In this document: one piece after another, positions 60,583 through 64,000 of the stretch | Numbering within the stretch: position 1 is the first letter of the stretch | Layout: each line of letters begins with the position of its first letter | Assembly: GCA_963995525.1 (NCBI GenBank) | Contig: OZ023216.1 | Span: forward strand, 40,339,580 to 40,403,579 | Reading direction: 5' to 3' | Length of the DNA: 64,000 bases | From: Escarpia spicata | Taxonomy: Eukaryota > Annelida > Polychaeta > Sabellida > Siboglinidae | Made by a program: the position numbers and the translations under genes | The notes under the pieces: model-generated | Databases searched by the model: none | Seen by the model: the letters and a program-made list of their open reading frames with translations, nothing else | What the model was told of the DNA's origin: nothing

Positions 60583-62183
60583 TTACCTAGTCCTTTTTCG
60601 TATGATGTTTGCTTTTGTGGCGCTTTTGACCACATACAAAGCACGACACAGCATTCTCATGTCGACAAGTATGGGTGAAGTGATTTGTCTCACCACACTT
60701 GTTACACTGGCCAGCAATATGCACGTAGCCAGCAGTTGCACGGTCACCCGCATTAGAAGGGCGAATAGCGTGCGTACCTCGGTCCTATTTCGGTGGTCGT
60801 TTCCCAGTCGCTCTTGGCGTATAGCGGCTTCCTTTTGACAATGGATGACCAGATGGCGCTCTGCGTCGCTGTTTCGTCGACCTGTTACCAGTTGATTTCG
60901 ACTCATTGCAGCTCTTTCTGCGAACAGGATCGCCGCTGTGCACCGCCTTCTCGATAGTTACGGAGTATTAGTGACAGGTTGCTCATCAGCTTGTTCATCC
61001 CGAACGCAGTAAGACTGATACCGTCACTCTGGAATGACATCACGAAACAAGAAGTTATCAACCAACCGGGCCCCCGTGTCACTACACTTATCTCTCAGGA
61101 AACTGTTAATTTCTTTAATATTATCTTCTTGTGTCCCTGTTGTGTCGGGCAAGACACTGCTAATCGTCACACGGTTGATGTTATCTGTTGCTTTGGTGAT
61201 GAGGTAGCTGGAATCTTGCTTCACTTCGTCTATATCCGAGTCTTCCATGACTGCATTGCCACACACGATAGTTAGTTCGTCCGCCTCTTTGCACGCCTCG
61301 CCCCACTGGACAGCTATTAGTATGTCTTTTGGAGTAGCTCTGTATGCCTTGTCTGTATGTTCGTTGTCCGCAGTGGTGACCTTATGAATGTCACGCCCAA
61401 TCTGGTTATCAACCATGAAAACACTGCGTGGTTTCTCACTTGTCACTGTGGCGAAGGATTTCCGCTCAGTAGTTTTAAGCTTGCCACGTCCGATGATAGT
61501 TTGTCAAGCTTGTCATATACCATTCTGATATCGTTGTTATGGTTTATTTCATCTCATAGAGTTGCAACTTGCTCGATTAGAGCAGTGTTTTCATTCCTGA
61601 TGGCATCATTTGTTTTGGACTGTTTCTTCACCAGTTGAATTAATTCCGCATTCTTTTCATTTAACTGTAGTAATGACGTTTCGAGTTTTGATACAGTGTT
61701 AACCAGTTGCAGGACAACACTAGGCAGTTTTCTGCATGCATGGCAGCTCCACAAGCCAACAACCTCCTCTGGCTGTTCTCCAACGCATTCGTTATGCACC
61801 CACAGTTGGCACAGTTGGCATTGTACCATGCTGTCGGTTTCTTTACCCTTGTGTCTGCACTGTGGGATGCAGAACGATGATTTTGCCTTTTTTGCTCTCC
61901 CCTTTGCCTTTACTCCATGATTAGTAGGAGGCTCCGCTATCACAGAGAGCTGTGTTGATGTTTGAGCCGGCAAAAATGTCAAGTTAGCCAGCATGGCGTC
62001 AGTGACGGTGAGTTCTAGTTCGTCAAGACAATTGTCGCTTTCTGCCGTTGTGTCGCTCGCCGTGAACAGTGTTTCCACCGAGCGTCTCGTAGTCAGCCCG
62101 CCTCGTCTGCCACTAGGTGGTCCACGCAGCAGGGTGACACGCTTAGCTCGCGCCAAGTTCATCGTCAATACACCATGCAGCAC
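60583..62183 (-). pseudogene. LINE D ORF1: PHD finger, coiled coil, SGNH-esterase-like domain, CCHC knuckles
   Basis: From ATG 62183: a basic start, then a PHD-type finger (CIPQCRHKGKETDSMVQCQLC and WVHNEC..GLWSCHAC, about 61890-61740), then a coiled coil rich in Leu/Glu/Asn heptads (about 61710-61560) ending in a stop. A second frame (61446-61024) has ELTIVCGN, VTISSVLP, KEINSFLRDKC and ARLVDNFLF, which resembles the SGNH/GDSL hydrolase fold. A third frame near 60710-60630 gives CNKCGETNHFTHTC and CFVCGQKRH, two zinc knuckles. PHD plus esterase ORF1 proteins are known from CR1-like elements; the knuckles add RNA binding. Frame breaks make it dead. Confidence 0.75.
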
Positions 62184-62437
62184 TGATGCGTGACGGCCGG
62201 CAAGACACAGCAGTAGTCACCCAAGCGTGGCGGTAGCCTACGTCACAGGCCACTCGTATGATTGCGAAATCACCATTCACTGGGCGATATACGGTGGTAT
62301 TTTCAGACACTTCACATATTGCTCAATTTGACATTGAAATATTTTAAAAGTACACGTCGATATCTACATACAATGTTCAGAGACTGTCCAGCTTGACCTC
62401 GGAAAGGTTCTTACCGAATGACACACTGTCAGAAAGT

Positions 62438-63095
62438 AAATGTTTTTTGTACTTGGGTAGGATAATTCAGAACATTATGCTTAATGTTATACATAGTTCA
62501 GGGATCAGTTAAATCTTTAAAAAAAAATTATAGCGTTATACATTGAACATATTGGCCAACTATATATATATATATATATATATTGCCCTATTGCACAAAA
62601 TGTTTATTGTTTTAGAAAACGTATTCTTAACATCAGCAATTACACGATAAAATGTAGAGAATTTTTTAATGGGCCCATGTGGACTAGCTGGGCTGTATCA
62701 CTGTATAATGTAAAATTCTGACTTGATGTGTGTATAATGTAAAATTCTGACTTGATGTATGTGTGCGTGTGCGCGTGCGTGTGCGTGCGCGTGCGCGCGC
62801 GTGTATAATCCTAGAGTTTGTGGACATTGTGTTTTCTCACGTGTCAAATGCTCGCGTAATATAACCATATCCCCGGTGAAGGGTTTATAGAACTACCTGA
62901 GGCACACTTGTTGTTTCAGCTTTTTGTACTTGTCATCTGACAGGACAATGACTATTCGTCGCTACACGCCAACATAGCTATGGTTGTTTCCAAACTATAA
63001 AGTCTTCCTGATACACATGATAACACAACACGTCTGGACTTGTTAGTATACCAGCCAGTTTGATCGATCTTAGTTTCAAAGGATCGTTCCGCTGC
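62438..63095 (+). repeat. Dispersed repeat R3, third copy, right part
   Basis: Continuation of R3 after LINE D. It matches 50930-52010 with deletions. Landmarks: TGGGCCCATGTGGACTAGCTGGGC near 62670 and TAGTTTCAAAGGATCGTTC near 63070. It includes an (AT)n at about 62562-62582. Confidence 0.7.
62758..62803 (+). repeat. (GTGCGT)n microsatellite
   Basis: Alternating GT/GC purine-pyrimidine repeat with Z-DNA potential, at the place where the long R3 copy has (TG)n (51660-51695). Confidence 0.85.
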
Positions 63096-63099
63096 ATGC

Positions 63100-63510
63100 T
63101 ACGAACCATACGACATGGTTCGTTATTGGTTGACAAAACAAGCAGGTAATGATTTTGGTATTTGGAATTTCCTCACACAATTTAACATGCAGGTATTGAA
63201 GATTACAAATTTCCCTTCTTCAATTTCTTCTTCTTCTTATCACTAGTCACCGCGAACATCTTTATGGCAGGAACTGGGATTGGAAAATGTTTCTTTATAT
63301 CTCACTTCTAACTGTAAGCGACCGTCCTACGCTTTTTTGTCCTGCGAGATGCTGCTTGTTGTGGTCCAGCTGCAAATTCTTAGCGATCATGTTCCCTGCC
63401 TTACTCCTTTTCAAGTGACGTCCGAAGAACAGTGTCCGCTTTGTCTTGACGGAGCTGTTTTACACCGCTAACAAAAGTGCTACATGCAAAGGCAGGGTGG
63501 GCCTTTCTCA
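63100..63510. other. No recognisable feature
   Basis: Mixed sequence with a short TTC-rich patch at 63215-63238. The frame at 63280-63471 has no named domain. Confidence 0.4.
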
Positions 63511-63512
63511 TT

Positions 63513-63824
63513 TCATGCTTTTAAGGGCTTGGTGCAACATTCGTCCGAATAAAGTTGGCACGGGGTAAGCATACTAACGTTTGGTTGAAGGTTGAATGTG
63601 GAAGACATATAATTAAAAAAAAAACATCCTGATCCTTCAAACAGATTGCTAGTATTGCACAGTAGCTGTTTATCCAAGGCCCATGCACATTGTTGCCGCT
63701 TCTCCATCTTCTTCCCTATAGCAGTTACCTGCGTGCAGGTAGATGACTTCATTGTTCCCGGGAAAGTGTTCAGCAGATGGTGCAATGGCACAGTTGATTG
63801 CTTCGGCTCATAATTCTTGTGCAA
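63513..63824 (-). other. Unidentified 103-codon reading frame
   Basis: A minus-strand frame with ordinary amino-acid composition (KQSTVPLHHLLNTFPG, KKMEKRQQCAWALDKQ, YSDECCTKPL). It has the feel of a coding remnant but matches nothing I can name. No splice context or partner exon was found before the window ends. Treat as possible only. Confidence 0.25.
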
Positions 63825-64000
63825 CTGGTTGATGTATTTCTGGTATGCTTTTCTTCATAATTACAATTTCATACAACGATATAACTAATGGCTATATGAA
63901 TGCAACATGTAAGTACTTATGGCATAGATTATGAAGGGTAAGCCGCGTATAACACAATGTCCTTGAAGTTACGGCCCACAAGTGCATTGGCGCGCTCACC

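Larger units (their letters stand above)
58389..62437 (-). mobile_element. LINE family D, CR1/L2-type non-LTR retrotransposon, about 4.0 kb
   Basis: It sits inside R3: left flank TGTTTTTAG, right flank ATGTTTTTTGTACTTGGG, and the uninterrupted R3 reads GTTTTTAGTACTTGGG at 50915. The minus strand carries a 5' leader, ORF1 (62183 to about 60580), ORF2 (60562-58888), and a 3' UTR ending in an AATAATAAGAATA-rich tail (58389-58440). The 3' 90 bp is shared with the SINE at 30536-30590. An internal deletion fuses the endonuclease GDFN region to the middle of the reverse transcriptase near 59960. Confidence 0.85.

Overview
The window reads as AT-rich, repeat-dense nuclear DNA of a marine invertebrate. 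A mollusc or other lophotrochozoan is my best guess. The grounds are an intron-containing gene with standard GT-AG splice sites, long (CA)n and (CT)n microsatellites, a tRNA-derived SINE, several CR1/L2-like LINEs, and a Mutator-like transposase of the type common in mollusc genomes. No marker settles the phylum. There are no prokaryotic operons, rRNA genes or CRISPR arrays.

One gene looks intact. At 20574-26183 (+) five exons join in frame into a 297-residue secreted protein made almost entirely of a NIDO (nidogen/alpha-tectorin N-terminal) domain. Broken paralogues lie on both sides: a final-exon copy at 1146-1394 (-), and a decayed exon 4 plus exon 5 at 33280-33413 and 37653-37901 (+). The sequence downstream of the last exon is duplicated with them, so this is a small NIDO cluster that has been torn apart by repeats.

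Layout. 1-11.7 kb: a NIDO pseudo-exon; a region carrying a His-Me-finger (HNH) endonuclease reading frame convergent with a frame-broken Mutator-like transposase; a 4.56-kb palindromic element (5007-9568) with 1.3-1.4-kb arms; and a LINE 5' fragment. 11.7-20.4 kb: mostly featureless DNA, a decayed transposon-type protein (14.8-15.8 kb), and a 2.5-kb fold-back element containing a nested 477-bp TA-flanked MITE. 20.4-28.6 kb: the NIDO gene and a 700-bp polypyrimidine tract. 29-46.7 kb: an inverted duplication with arms of about 2.4 kb that encloses the NIDO pseudogene, a 3.6-kb LINE, a 1708-bp LTR-like element with a 5-bp target duplication, and a 3.8-kb fold-back element with an 8-bp target duplication. 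47-53 kb: dispersed repeats. 53-57 kb: LINE and transposon-protein remnants. 57.6-63.1 kb: another dispersed repeat split by a 4-kb CR1/L2-type LINE whose ORF1 carries PHD, SGNH-esterase-like and CCHC modules. That LINE shares its 3' tail with the SINE near 30.6 kb.

Apart from the NIDO gene the content is mobile DNA in various stages of decay. Many insertion boundaries can be read by comparing copies inside the window. Coordinates of decayed repeats were set by eye and may be off by tens of bases.
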